This document shows, one piece after another, positions 18,346 to 27,248 of a stretch of 64,000 nt of DNA; the first letter of the stretch is position 1; the number at the start of each line of letters is the position of its first letter. Under the pieces are notes generated by a model that was given only the letters and a program-made list of their open reading frames with translations, did no database searches and was not told where the DNA came from. The stretch is from contig DS990592.1 of the NCBI GenBank assembly GCA_000155695.1, positions 124,001 through 188,000 of the forward strand, given 5' to 3'. The position numbers and the translations under genes were made by a program. The DNA comes from Verrucomicrobiia bacterium DG1235 (GTDB taxonomy: Bacteria > Verrucomicrobiota > Verrucomicrobiia > Opitutales > Opitutaceae).

Positions 18346-19077
18346 CTAGTATTTGAGCTCGCGCTCGAGGAATTGCTGTAATCCCGGGGTTTTCGCTTGT
18401 TCGAAGATCTCTTGGCAGCGTCCGGATTCTGCAATTTTTCCTTTTGATATGAAGGCGACAAAATCGCTGGCGCGTTTCGCGAAGCCCATCTGGTGAGTGA
18501 CGATGACGCAGTCTTTCCCTTGCTGTATCAGTTCTTCAATGACGTCGAGGACCTCGGCGCTCATCTCCGGGTCAAGGGCGGAGGTGGGCTCGTCGAAGAG
18601 GATCAGGTCAGGGTCGTGGGCAAGCGAGCGGGCGATGGCGACGCGTTGGTTTTGGCCGCCGGAAAGCTCTGAAGGTCTCTTGTTGCCGTGTGCGGCGAGC
18701 TTGAAGCGTTTGAGTAGTTCGTTTGCTCGATCGATCGATTCGGATTTCGAGCAATCGTGGACTTTTTCGAGGGGGAGAGCAATATTAGTAACCGCGTCCA
18801 AATGCGGGAATAGATTGTAGGACTGGAAGACGACGCCGATTGATTTTCGGTAATTTCTTAGGGCTGATTCCTCTCGTGGCACTAATTGTTCGTTGACGGA
18901 AATGTATCCAGAGTTTGGGTGTTCAAGTCCGGCGATCAGGCGAAGGGTGGTGGATTTTCCTCCTCCGGACGGACCGATTAGGGTGAGGCTGCGGGCGTCT
19001 TCCAGTTCGAGGCAAATGCCGTCGAGAGCTCGGTGTTCGCCGTAGCTTTTTGTTACCTGATCGAGATGGATCTTCAT
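18346..19077 (-). CDS. Polar amino-acid ABC transporter ATP-binding protein (GlnQ-like)
   Basis: This 243-residue ABC ATPase has Walker A GPSGGGKST (about 36-44), Q-loop VVFQSYNLFPHL, signature LSGGQNQRVAIARSL, Walker B LILFDEPTSALDPEM and the switch His in VIVTHQMGFA. DPEMSAEVLDVIEEL and the length are typical of the HisP/GlnQ group. Its start overlaps the stop of the permease gene by four bases (ATGA), so the two are translationally coupled. With the permease and the lipoprotein it forms a complete importer for a polar amino acid or related compound. It ends 6 bases from the convergent acidic-protein gene. Confidence 0.95.
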   Translation of the reverse strand: MKIHLDQVTKSYGEHRALDGICLELEDARSLTLIGPSGGGKSTTLRLIAGLEHPNSGYISVNEQLVPREESALRNYRKSIGVVFQSYNLFPHLDAVTNIALPLEKVHDCSKSESIDRANELLKRFKLAAHGNKRPSELSGGQNQRVAIARSLAHDPDLILFDEPTSALDPEMSAEVLDVIEELIQQGKDCVIVTHQMGFAKRASDFVAFISKGKIAESGRCQEIFEQAKTPGLQQFLERELKY

Positions 19078-19862
19078 GAATCGAATGTGAGCTGTTTCTC
19101 GAGGCGGCGCGAAAGGTGGAAAATTGGCAGGGTCAATAGAAGGTAGCCGATGGCGAGCGGGAAGAAGCTCTCGAAGGCGCTGAGCGTGGAGGTGTTTACT
19201 TCCTGGGCGTTGAGCGTGAATTCGCTGATCGCGATGATGGAGAGCAGTGAGGAGTCCTTTATTAGGTTTGCGAATTGGCCGGCTAGGGCGGGGAGACTGC
19301 GACTCAAGGCTTGCGGGAAAATGACGTAGCGAAATGTTTGATACGGAGTGAAGCCGATCGATTTGGCGGATAGGAGCTGAGAGCTGCCGACGGATTCGAT
19401 GCCTGCTCGAAAGATCTCAGAGACGTAGGCGCCGCTGAAGAGGGAGAGAATGATGATGCCGACGACGTAGCGATTTTCAATGTGAGCGGCGTCTGCGAAC
19501 ACGTAGAAAATGAGAAGCATTTGCACGAGTAGAGGTGTGCCGCGGGTGATTTCCACGTAGATTTTGAAAAGGTAACGCAGGGGGAGAAAGCGGGAACGGT
19601 AAGCGAGAGCGGATAGGCCGCCGATGAGGCATGCGAAAGCGAGCGATAGGCTTGAGACGAGGACAGTGACGAGCCACCCTTCGATGAACTTGGTCTTGTA
19701 TTTGAAAACTGAAGACCAGTTCCAGTGGTATTCGAGTGATGCGAAGGCCGCGAGAGTGAGCAGACAAAGAATGGAGAAGGCGAGGGTGAAGCTGACGACG
19801 GAGGCGAGCGAGCTCACCTGTGCTTCGCCGTTATTCTTTTTCTCGAACAGGAGACCTCTCAC
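19074..19862 (-). CDS. Polar amino-acid ABC transporter permease
   Basis: This 262-residue membrane protein starts at a GTG three bases after the stop of the binding-protein gene. It has about five helices and the EAA loop GASSxx-like region KSIGFTPYQTFRYVIFPQALSRSLPALAGQ in the usual place before the last helices. RGTPLLVQMLLIFY is diagnostic of the His/Glu/Gln/Arg/opine permease family. The N-terminal 45 residues form one helix preceded by a short charged tail. It lies between the lipoprotein and ATPase genes. A single permease gene suggests a homodimer. Confidence 0.93.
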   Translation of the reverse strand: MRGLLFEKKNNGEAQVSSLASVVSFTLAFSILCLLTLAAFASLEYHWNWSSVFKYKTKFIEGWLVTVLVSSLSLAFACLIGGLSALAYRSRFLPLRYLFKIYVEITRGTPLLVQMLLIFYVFADAAHIENRYVVGIIILSLFSGAYVSEIFRAGIESVGSSQLLSAKSIGFTPYQTFRYVIFPQALSRSLPALAGQFANLIKDSSLLSIIAISEFTLNAQEVNTSTLSAFESFFPLAIGYLLLTLPIFHLSRRLEKQLTFDS

Positions 19863-19865
19863 GAG

Positions 19866-20648
19866 TTAAAAGAAAAAGGGAAAGCCCATTTCCTGGAAAG
19901 CTTTCTTTTCTTCGGCAAGGTATCGGTCACCTAGTTCTTCGAATCCGCCGGCGGCCTTAAATTCGGTGAGGAAGGCGTTGATTGATTGGACGAGCTCCTC
20001 GTTGCCTTTTTGGATGCCGATTGCCCAGTGCTCCGTTTTGAAGGGGGTGAGGATGGGGCGGGTCGTATCAGGGTGGCGCTGCCAGTTTCTAAAGGTGGAC
20101 ATTTGGTCGTAGATAAAGGCGTCGGCCTTGCCTTGGGTAACCTCGATAACAGCTGCTGTCTCTTTTTCGAGTGGGAGGACTTGAGCGTGTTTTACGTGGT
20201 CGATGGCGTAGAGGTGACCAGTAGTGCCTTGTTTTACGGCGATGGACTTGTCGGGTTGATCGGCATTGGCGATGTCTTGGATGTCCGAGTCTTTGGATAC
20301 AAGAAGGCAGAGTCCAGTTTCGAGGTAGGGATCTGAGAAGTCTATCGATTGGGAGCGTTCCTCTGTAGCGGTCATCGACGAGAGAATGAGGTCGATTTTT
20401 CCTGTCTTTAGGGAGGAGATGAGTCCGGCGAAGGCGATGTTTTCGATACGGACAGGGCGGCCGAGGCTTTCGCCAAGGGCATAGGCGAGATCCACACTGA
20501 CGCCTCGGGGCTGATTGTTCTCGTCCGACATTTCAAAGGGCGGATAGGAGAGCTCCATGCCGACCACGAGCGTATTGTCTTCCGGGGCAGGTTTGCATGA
20601 GGTGAGAACAAGAGTAATGGCGATGAGTAAGTAGCGTATCGACTTCAT
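19866..20648 (-). CDS. Amino-acid ABC transporter substrate-binding lipoprotein
   Basis: The protein is 260 residues when started at the ATG at 20648, which opens directly into a lipoprotein signal (MKSIRYLLIAITLVLTSC, lipobox Cys18). Longer in-frame starts upstream have no signal and would overlap the methyltransferase gene. The mature part has the SBP_bac_3 hallmarks: VVGMELSYPPFEMSDENN, GVSVDLAYALGESLG, FAGLISSLKTGKIDLILSSMTATEERSQSIDFSDPY, and the C-terminal FLTEFKAAGGFEELGDRYL. It captures the substrate at the membrane and delivers it to the permease at 19074-19862. The ligand is probably a polar amino acid. Confidence 0.93.
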   Translation of the reverse strand: MKSIRYLLIAITLVLTSCKPAPEDNTLVVGMELSYPPFEMSDENNQPRGVSVDLAYALGESLGRPVRIENIAFAGLISSLKTGKIDLILSSMTATEERSQSIDFSDPYLETGLCLLVSKDSDIQDIANADQPDKSIAVKQGTTGHLYAIDHVKHAQVLPLEKETAAVIEVTQGKADAFIYDQMSTFRNWQRHPDTTRPILTPFKTEHWAIGIQKGNEELVQSINAFLTEFKAAGGFEELGDRYLAEEKKAFQEMGFPFFF

Positions 20649-20671
20649 GGGTACGTTTTTTTGAGCTCGCT

Positions 20672-21421
20672 TTAGCGTTTTCTCCAAAGGGTAGCGTGGG
20701 CGATGCTGTATTGGTTTTTGCGAGTGTGCTCGCGGATGAGAAAGGGCATGTCGAGAGCCTCGAGCTCCTCGAATTCGGGCGAGAGAATTTCCTGCAGACT
20801 TTGGTAGGTGAGGACGGGCTCTCCATCTCTCAGGTAGCCGCCGAGCCATTTGTCTTCGGGCGTGTATTCGGCGAGCCAGGTGTAGGGAGAGGTGATCGCA
20901 AGCACTCCTCTGGAGTTGATCGTTTTTCCTATGGATTGAAGGCAGCGGGCGGGATCAGGGAGGCGGTCGATGAGGTTTGCCAAGAGGGCGAAATCGAAGG
21001 TCCCGATGTCGGTGGGGAGTTGCATGGCGTCGCCTTGCTGGAAATGGAGGCGGTCCGGGCGGGCTTTGGGGGGAAGGGTTAGGGTGATTTTTTCGGTGAG
21101 CTTTCCTTCGGTCGCGATTTCAGTATCGATAGAGGCGCCGTTGCGGATGCGCTCGGCGGCGGCGATGAGCCCGTGCGAGAAGTCGATGCCGATGGTTTCG
21201 TCGAAGTGAGCGGACAGCTCGCAGGCGCTTCGGCCGACGGCGCAGCCGAGGTCGAGGGCGCGGCCAAGTTTAATGGGGTGGCGCAGGGCGAGTTCGGCGC
21301 AACGTTTGGCGAAGTCGAGCGCCTCTGAGGGTCCCTTGAAGAGCTCCTCTGTCCCGTAGTGGAAGAGAAGGTACTCTGAAATGGCTTTATCGGTTTCGTA
21401 GAAGCTGTCGATGGAGGGCAT
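20672..21421 (-). CDS. Stand-alone OvoA C-terminal-like methyltransferase
   Basis: This 249-residue SAM methyltransferase starts at the ATG at 21421 (MPSIDSFYETDKAISEYLLFHYG). It has motif I ALDLGCAVGRSACELS, IGIDFSHGLIAAAERI, LHFQQGDAMQLP, and EDKWLGGYLRDGEPVLTYQSLQEILS. It resembles the C-terminal domain of the OvoA encoded at 43895-46027, which has ALALGCKTGRSAFELA, TGIDFSARMI, and EHWLGGFKVDGENVTTRDTFERVLS. That domain N-methylates 4-mercaptohistidine to ovothiol. A free-standing copy might act on another thiohistidine or be a second ovothiol methylation enzyme. It lies 23 bases upstream of the amino-acid importer and may be co-transcribed with it. Confidence 0.8.
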   Translation of the reverse strand: MPSIDSFYETDKAISEYLLFHYGTEELFKGPSEALDFAKRCAELALRHPIKLGRALDLGCAVGRSACELSAHFDETIGIDFSHGLIAAAERIRNGASIDTEIATEGKLTEKITLTLPPKARPDRLHFQQGDAMQLPTDIGTFDFALLANLIDRLPDPARCLQSIGKTINSRGVLAITSPYTWLAEYTPEDKWLGGYLRDGEPVLTYQSLQEILSPEFEELEALDMPFLIREHTRKNQYSIAHATLWRKR

Positions 21422-21624
21422 TTTCTGTCGGTATGAGGGTGTTGCGGATTGCAGTTTTTCGGTTGGGACTAGTGGTCTCAACGAAGTGGTGGCTGCTGGG
21501 ATTGCGGAGGGAGAAATTGAAATAATTTGGCAAAATATGGAAATGGCGCCATGTTGCGAAGTTCTGGGTCCTAGCTGCTCAACTCGTTGATCTCTAGGAC
21601 GATTTGTACTTTTATTCACTTCCC

Positions 21625-22146
21625 ATGAGCCTTCCCGATATCTCAGATCAAGAGCTGAATAAGCTCACTACAAATGCCCTCTCAAGTGTTTTCGAAACTA
21701 TGCTCGGAAGCGAGGTACAGTTTCGGGGAGCTTCCGACTATTCTGGTGCGAAGGCGCCGTTTCCGAATTTGGGGGGCGAGGAGATGAATATGATCTTCGT
21801 TGGCTCGGTCGGTTTCGTGGGGACGGTGAATGGAATTATCTATCTCTACATGAAATCTCATTTCGCTGAGGGCGCGGCTAGAAAAATTACAGGTTTGGAG
21901 GGCGAGGAGCTGGATTTTGAAATTGTTTCTGACGTCTGCGGTGAAATGACGAATGTTTTCGCGGGCGGTTTTAAGAACGCGTTGGCCGATCTTGACTACA
22001 ACTCAGTTTTGACGATCCCGACGGTGCTTAGCGGTGACGAGCTGTATATTTCGACTTTGGGCGTGGTGAAGCACTTGCGACACAACTACGTCTCGAATGG
22101 CGACGAAATCGTGGCTGACCTGGTGCTGGCTGAGGGCGAGGGTTGA
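21625..22146 (+). CDS. CheX-like chemotaxis phosphatase domain protein
   Basis: This 173-residue protein starts at the ATG at 21625. It has the CheX/CheC/FliY-type core. The helix VSDVCGEMTNVFAGGFKNAL contains the ExxN phosphatase motif (Glu and Asn in EMTN). Before it lies a GVNGIIYLYM-like strand region (GTVNGIIYLYMKSHFAE), and after it ISTLGVVKHLRHNYVS. In this family the ExxN motif removes phosphate from CheY-type receivers. No flagellar or che genes are in view, so it more likely acts on receivers such as those encoded at 9157-14184. It is a lone gene, divergent from the methyltransferase. Confidence 0.75.
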   Translation: MSLPDISDQELNKLTTNALSSVFETMLGSEVQFRGASDYSGAKAPFPNLGGEEMNMIFVGSVGFVGTVNGIIYLYMKSHFAEGAARKITGLEGEELDFEIVSDVCGEMTNVFAGGFKNALADLDYNSVLTIPTVLSGDELYISTLGVVKHLRHNYVSNGDEIVADLVLAEGEG

Positions 22147-22200
22147 GCAGCTCTCTTGTTTTTCTCCTTTTTTGAAGGAAAACTCCGCAAGGGGTGGTCT

Positions 22201-23901
22201 CTAGCCAAGCGTGGCTTGTTCGGCCGTGGGAAGTCCTTTGAGCGTGCTAGCGATGAAGGGGATGAGCTGTTTCTTGCGGCTGACGACGCCTTGTAGGTCG
22301 TAGATGAGACCTTCTTCAACGGCGGGATAGGAGATTCGCTCGATGAACTCTGGATCGCCCGCCACGAGCAGGAGTGAGTTGTGGCGATTGATGTCGGTCA
22401 CCAGCATGCAGGCGAAGGAGATTTCTTCTTTTTCGCTGAATTTGAGGAGAGCCTCCGAAAGCTCGTCGGACTTTTCCCAGAAGTTCTGAAAGCCTAGTTC
22501 TTCGATTTGGGAGACGGAGAATCTCACGCCGTTTTCTTCGTAGAATTTTTGGTCGGCCAAGATGACTTGCTCGGGATTCAGGCTGAGAATGACGGAGCCG
22601 CTGGAGAAAATTTCTTGGGCGAGATCGCTTGTCTTAATGCCTGCGATTTCCTCGAGCCACTCGACGATGTCGGAATCCTTTTCTGTGGCGGTGGGACCCT
22701 TGAGGTTTAGCGTGTCTGAAATGATTCCGCTCATCATGATTCCGGCGATTTCGGGAGTGGGATCGATTCGGCTTCGGCGGAAAAGATCGGCGACGATCGT
22801 GCAAGTGGATCCGACGGGCTCGTTGATGAAAAGGATGGGCTGCTGCGTATTCATTGAGCCGAGCCGGTGATGGTCGATGACTTCGGCGATGTTGACTTCC
22901 GCCGCTCCTGGGACCGCTTGCGCCATCTCGTTGTGGTCGACGAGCACGAGGTTGGTCGCGTTGGGCTTGAGGACGTCGGTCTTGGTGAAGATTCCGGCGA
23001 GCTCTCCTTCGTCCTCGGTCACGAAGAATGCTTGGGCGTTGGAGCTGGCGATGCGGCGACTCACGCGAGAAAGCCTGTCGCTAGCGGAAAAGGTGGTCGG
23101 GATCTTTTCGACGATGCTTTTTATCTTGGTGGCGGTGCGAATCGCCCAAGCAGTGGTTGCGGAGTCGTAGGGGCTGATGATGAGCGAGACTCCGTTTTCT
23201 TTGGCTTGGTCTATGACCTCCTGGTCCACTCCGAGCCCCCCAGTGATCACGAGAAGGCGGACTCCGATTTGGAGCGAGCGCTGCTGAATGTCCCAGCGAT
23301 CTCCCACGATGATGATCGATTGATCGGCGGGGATGGCGTCCGATCCGCTGAACTTCCCGAAGGAGCGGATGTCCATGGCACCGATTTTGACGTACATGTC
23401 CTCGAGCGAATCCTCGTCGCGCACGTGCTTGACGTCGGCTTGGAGGGCTTTGGCTACGTCTTTGATGCTTGTGAAGACGTGGCGCATGGTGCGGGGCTCG
23501 CTAAACTTCGGAATGAAGTAGTCGCCCATTTGGAAAATCGAGATGTATCCCTTGAGGATATTCTTGTCGTCCACGACGGGAAGGACGCGCACGTCGTACT
23601 CGTCGATCAGCTGCAGAGCCTCCGACATGGTGGCGTTTTCGTGGACCTTGACCACGCGGCTGACCATGATGTCTCGGACGCGAGGTGAGACGTCGCCGAT
23701 AAACAAGGGCGTGGGCTGGTTGAATTTTCCGAGGATGGTGTCGATGCGTGCGTTTGTGTTGCCGCAGCGCGCCGGGATGAAGCCCTTTTGGCCGGTGAGT
23801 ATTTTATAGTTGGCGTAAGCGATCGCTGAGCAAATGGCGTCCGCGTCGGGATTCTTGTGGCCGATAACGTAAGTGATTTCCTGTTTGTCAGATCTGGGCA
23901 T
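22201..23901 (-). CDS. CBS/DRTGG-containing manganese-dependent inorganic pyrophosphatase (family II)
   Basis: This 566-residue protein starts at the ATG at 23901. The catalytic DHH half is split by a regulatory insert. GHKNPDADA is at residues 14-22, then come a CBS domain (about 75-130), a DRTGG-like domain (about 140-255), a second CBS unit (about 260-312), LVDHNE at 319-324 and the DHH motif at 343-345. The DHHA2 domain follows, with GSTCTIVADLF and SGIISDTLNLKGPTATE. Such CBS-PPases hydrolyse pyrophosphate and are regulated by adenine nucleotides binding the CBS pair. The gene is monocistronic and divergent from phosphoglucomutase. Confidence 0.93.
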   Translation of the reverse strand: MPRSDKQEITYVIGHKNPDADAICSAIAYANYKILTGQKGFIPARCGNTNARIDTILGKFNQPTPLFIGDVSPRVRDIMVSRVVKVHENATMSEALQLIDEYDVRVLPVVDDKNILKGYISIFQMGDYFIPKFSEPRTMRHVFTSIKDVAKALQADVKHVRDEDSLEDMYVKIGAMDIRSFGKFSGSDAIPADQSIIIVGDRWDIQQRSLQIGVRLLVITGGLGVDQEVIDQAKENGVSLIISPYDSATTAWAIRTATKIKSIVEKIPTTFSASDRLSRVSRRIASSNAQAFFVTEDEGELAGIFTKTDVLKPNATNLVLVDHNEMAQAVPGAAEVNIAEVIDHHRLGSMNTQQPILFINEPVGSTCTIVADLFRRSRIDPTPEIAGIMMSGIISDTLNLKGPTATEKDSDIVEWLEEIAGIKTSDLAQEIFSSGSVILSLNPEQVILADQKFYEENGVRFSVSQIEELGFQNFWEKSDELSEALLKFSEKEEISFACMLVTDINRHNSLLLVAGDPEFIERISYPAVEEGLIYDLQGVVSRKKQLIPFIASTLKGLPTAEQATLG

Positions 23902-24066
23902 AAGATGATGGCTGCCCAAGACGATGAGTTCTATTGCCTGCCAATCAATGCCCAAATGCGAATATCGGACGGTTGGAATGCGTTGGCGCATGATTTTACG
24001 CTTTCGTTTGTTTCGGCTTCCGAAAGTGGTTGAAGCGGAGCGGGCGAATTCGTGTATTTGGCGCTG

Positions 24067-26022
24067 ATGAATCAGGACCTTATCGCGAAAGTCGCATCTC
24101 TAGAGGAAAACGGTGGTTTGTTGCCTTCCGCCGCGAAGAACATGAAGACCTGGCTTGAGGGCGGTTTTCTCTCGGAAACGTCTCTGTCCAGTCTAGGCGA
24201 GCTTCTCGACGCGGGGAACGCGGACGAGCTGAACAATCGTTTTTATCGGGAGATCGCTTTTGGAACGGGCGGCATGCGCGGGCGCACCATCGGACTGACC
24301 GCTACCTCTCTCGAGAAGGGAGATATGGATACGAGCGGCAGTCCTGCCAATCCGGGAGTCGGCTCCAACATGCTCAACGAGTATACGGTCGTGCGGGCGA
24401 CGCTTGGCCTTTTCGCATACGCCAAGGCCTACCACGATCGCGAGGGGATCGCGACGCCTCCGAAGTTTGTCATCGCCCACGACGTGCGTCACTTCTCTCG
24501 TTTCTTCTGCGAGCTTGCAGCATCGGTTTGGGCGAAGAAAGGCGGGGAAGCCTTCATCTACGAAGGTCCGCGCTCGACTCCGCAGCTCAGCTTTTCCGTT
24601 CGCCATCTGGGTGCGACGTGTGGGGTGGTGATTACGGCCAGCCATAATCCGCCGCATGACAACGGCTTCAAGGCGTACTTCTCGGACGGTGGGCAGATGG
24701 TGCCTCCAAACGACACGGGAGTGATCGACCAGGTGAACGCGACGCCGTTCGTGGGGCTTCAGGACTATATCGGGATCGATCTTTCGAAGGTTACGGTTCT
24801 TGGAGCCGAGCTTGACGAAGCCTATGCCCAATGCGTGGCGAATTGCGTGATCGATCAGGACGTATTCAAAAAGACTGACTTAAGGGCGGTTTTTACGCCT
24901 ATCCACGGAACGGGCGCGGTGGCGACCTTGCCTGCTCTCAAGAAGCTGGGGCTCGATCCGCTGGTGGTGCCGGAGCAATTCGAGTTCGACTCGAATTTTC
25001 CGACGGTCAAGTCGCCCAATCCAGAGAACTCCGAGGCCCTTGCTATGGCAACTAAGCTGGCCGAAGAAAACGATTGTGATCTGCTTATGGCGACGGACCC
25101 GGACGCGGACCGCATGGGCGTCGCAGTCAAGGGCGCAGATGGGAAGATGGTATTGCTTACGGGGAATCAGATTGGATCAATCATGGCCGAGTACCGTATT
25201 TCCAAGCTTAAGGAGATGAGCTGGATTCCTGAGGAAGGCGGACAGAATTGCGCCCTTGTTAAGACTTTCGTTACCTCGCCTTTGCAGGATGCGATCGCGA
25301 CAAACCATGGTATTAAGGTCGTGAATACGCTGACTGGCTTCAAGTGGATCGGCGAGAAGTTGCGCATCTATCAAGATGAGGCTTGTGAGAAGAGTGGATT
25401 GTCTGACTACGATTCGCTTTCTCTGAAAGAGCGGGCGGACCTGCTGCAGAAGTACAGTACTTTTTATGTGTTTGGCGGTGAGGAAAGCTATGGCTACCTG
25501 CCGAATGACACGGTTCGCGACAAGGATGCAAACGCGGCCTGCGCGCTGTTCTGCGAGATTGCGGCCAGCTTGAAGGCGAAGGGTAGCTCGATGCTCGAGT
25601 ATCTTGATGCGATATATCTGAAAAATGGATACTTTTTGGAAGGTCTGGGGCAGCTCGTCTATGAGGGCGCGGCTGGGGCGGCTAAGATCGCTCGAATCCT
25701 GGAGACCTACCGTTCGACTCCTCCTACTGAGTTTCTCGGAAGCGCAGTTTCGAAGTTTACCGATTTCGGGGTTGAGACGGTGCTGGATCCCGACGGTAAG
25801 GAGATTCCGAAGCAGGATCTTTACTTCGTGGAGTTGGAAAGTGGATACCGCTACGCGGTTCGTGGAAGCGGTACGGAGCCGAAGATCAAATTCTACCTTT
25901 TTGGTAAGGAGGGTGTTTCAGGGGCGGACGAACTCGGAGCTATTAAGAGTAAAACCAAGGCCAGTCTCGATGAGCTGAAGGAAGCTATCTTGGCCGACGC
26001 GGGCAAGCGGGCTGAGAGCTAG
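24067..26022 (+). CDS. Phosphoglucomutase/phosphomannomutase-type phosphohexomutase
   Basis: This 651-residue protein (start ATG 24067, preferred to a GTG at 24052) belongs to the PGM2-like group of alpha-D-phosphohexomutases. The phosphoserine loop is TASHNPP (Ser192), the metal loop LMATDPDADRMGV, the sugar-binding loop FGGEESYGYL, and the phosphate-binding loop RGSGTEPKIKFYLF. FGTGGMRGRTIG near residue 65 is the usual N-terminal signature. It interconverts hexose 1- and 6-phosphates for glycogen, nucleotide sugar and cell-wall synthesis. A clear terminator follows at 26043-26076. Confidence 0.95.
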   Translation: MNQDLIAKVASLEENGGLLPSAAKNMKTWLEGGFLSETSLSSLGELLDAGNADELNNRFYREIAFGTGGMRGRTIGLTATSLEKGDMDTSGSPANPGVGSNMLNEYTVVRATLGLFAYAKAYHDREGIATPPKFVIAHDVRHFSRFFCELAASVWAKKGGEAFIYEGPRSTPQLSFSVRHLGATCGVVITASHNPPHDNGFKAYFSDGGQMVPPNDTGVIDQVNATPFVGLQDYIGIDLSKVTVLGAELDEAYAQCVANCVIDQDVFKKTDLRAVFTPIHGTGAVATLPALKKLGLDPLVVPEQFEFDSNFPTVKSPNPENSEALAMATKLAEENDCDLLMATDPDADRMGVAVKGADGKMVLLTGNQIGSIMAEYRISKLKEMSWIPEEGGQNCALVKTFVTSPLQDAIATNHGIKVVNTLTGFKWIGEKLRIYQDEACEKSGLSDYDSLSLKERADLLQKYSTFYVFGGEESYGYLPNDTVRDKDANAACALFCEIAASLKAKGSSMLEYLDAIYLKNGYFLEGLGQLVYEGAAGAAKIARILETYRSTPPTEFLGSAVSKFTDFGVETVLDPDGKEIPKQDLYFVELESGYRYAVRGSGTEPKIKFYLFGKEGVSGADELGAIKSKTKASLDELKEAILADAGKRAES

Positions 26023-26042
26023 GCGATCCTCGTTTTTGTGAT

Positions 26043-26076
26043 AAAGGTCGGACCGGTATTGGTTCGGCCTTTTTTT
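26043..26076 (+). terminator. Terminator of the phosphohexomutase gene
   Basis: AAGGTCGGACC (26044-26054) pairs with GGTTCGGCCTT (26061-26071) with wobble pairs around a GGTATT loop, followed by a T run to 26076. It begins about 20 bases after the stop codon and separates this gene from the convergent LacI gene. Confidence 0.8.
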
Positions 26077-26088
26077 GTATCTCGACGG

Positions 26089-27132
26089 TTAGGAATGGCT
26101 TTGTTCGACCGCGGTTTGGCCGTCTTGCCAGGAGGGGGCGATGAGGAGGGCTCGCGGTTCTGCCTGAAGGCCGGTTTCGCCGCGATGAATCATGCCGACC
26201 AGCGTGTCGACGGCGGCTTCGCCGGTGTGGTCATTGTGCTGGTGCATGCCCGCCCAGCGCGGTTGACTCTTGCGCCATTCCAGCTGGATCAAGCCAAGGT
26301 CTCCAGGAATTGAATACTTAAGTTCCTCCAGCCAGTGGGATACGTCGTTGTAGAGCGTGAAGATGACGTCGGGCTTCTCGTCTGCTAACCAATGTTTGAA
26401 GGATTCGAAGTCTTTTTCTGGAGCTTGCTTTTGATAGAAGGGGGCGAGCCGGTTCTCTTGTTCGAGCCGCATTTGGCCATAAAGATAGCCTGCGGAAAAG
26501 CGGCCCTCGACGAGCTGGTCTATGGTTTGGTCGAGCACGAGCCCGGGACGTTTATAGCCGAGGCGGAGGGCGTTCTCTACGGCTTGAAGGGCGAGTCCGT
26601 GGTGGTCGACGCAAACGTAGGGAAGGGTGGGGTTATGCGTGCGAACTCCCGTTACCACGAGTGGAAGAGCCTCGGCGATGGGCAGGAGTTTTTCTGGGAA
26701 CTGGCAGTCGTTCATGAGGCCGACGACGAGCGCTCCCTTTATGCCGCGAGCGAGCATGATTGACTTAAGTCGTCGAGCTTTGAGGTCTGGATCGTTCATC
26801 CAAAAGTAGTCGAGGCGATAGCCGAGCGAATCGGATCGAGCGTGGATGCCTTCGACATATTCGGGGATGGTCGGGTGTTTTTTTAGCGAGTGGTTGTCCG
26901 AGTGAGCGTTTACGAGGGCTATCGTCGCTCGGTAGCTATCTCGGTTACGTATCTGCGAAAGGAGTTGGCCGAGCGCGGGATTGAGCTGGTAGCCGAGCTT
27001 GTCCGCGACAGCTCGGATCTTCTCTTTCATGGCGGTCGAGACTTCAGGGCTGTTTCGCAGAGCGAGGGATACAGTAGCCTTGGAAACGCCTACTTCCGCG
27101 GCGATTGTGCTCATCGAGACTTTTAGGGGCAT
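26089..27132 (-). CDS. LacI-family regulator, likely of arabinose/arabinan use
   Basis: This 347-residue protein starts at the ATG at 27132 (MPLKVSM), preferred to a TTG nine bases upstream. The helix-turn-helix is STIAAEVGVSKATVSLALRNSPEVS, followed by the hinge LGYQLNPALGQLLSQIRNRDS and a sugar-binding domain. Unlike classical members, the hinge is followed by a short RATIALVNAHSDNHS strand and a longer linker. It is divergent from araB-araA-araD, with 116 bases between the starts. A 13-bp palindrome at 27189-27201 in that gap reappears at 37333-37345 between the GH51 and transporter genes. It is therefore the probable repressor of the whole arabinose regulon and of itself, although the effector sugar is not proven. 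Confidence 0.88.
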   Translation of the reverse strand: MPLKVSMSTIAAEVGVSKATVSLALRNSPEVSTAMKEKIRAVADKLGYQLNPALGQLLSQIRNRDSYRATIALVNAHSDNHSLKKHPTIPEYVEGIHARSDSLGYRLDYFWMNDPDLKARRLKSIMLARGIKGALVVGLMNDCQFPEKLLPIAEALPLVVTGVRTHNPTLPYVCVDHHGLALQAVENALRLGYKRPGLVLDQTIDQLVEGRFSAGYLYGQMRLEQENRLAPFYQKQAPEKDFESFKHWLADEKPDVIFTLYNDVSHWLEELKYSIPGDLGLIQLEWRKSQPRWAGMHQHNDHTGEAAVDTLVGMIHRGETGLQAEPRALLIAPSWQDGQTAVEQSHS

Positions 27133-27188
27133 TTCGGACAAGGTGTTAGCATCGGGCGAACTTTAGCTTTGGCGCGAACTCATGAATT

Positions 27189-27201
27189 CTTAACGGTTAA
27201 G
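27189..27201. promoter_or_regulatory. Operator-like palindrome in the LacI/araB divergent region
   Basis: CTTAAC-G-GTTAAG is a perfect 6-1-6 inverted repeat between the divergent LacI and araB starts. A near copy (CTTTACTGTTAAG, 11 of 13 identical) is at 37333-37345. The pairing suggests a shared regulator binding site. Binding by the adjacent LacI protein is inferred. Confidence 0.6.
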
Positions 27202-27211
27202 GAATCGCTCA

Positions 27212-27228
27212 CTTTTGCAACGCAAAAG
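27212..27228. promoter_or_regulatory. Second inverted repeat before araB
   Basis: CTTTTGC-AAC-GCAAAAG is a perfect 7-3-7 inverted repeat ending 20 bases before the araB start. It could be another operator half of the LacI system or a short mRNA hairpin in the araB leader. No copy was seen at the other arabinose promoter. Confidence 0.4.
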
Positions 27229-27248
27229 AGGCGAGTAATAGTTGGACT

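Noticed and set aside
22867-23688. Plus-strand 273-codon frame opposite the pyrophosphatase gene
   Set aside because: It is antisense to a protein with all catalytic motifs and has His/Asp/Val-rich shadow composition.
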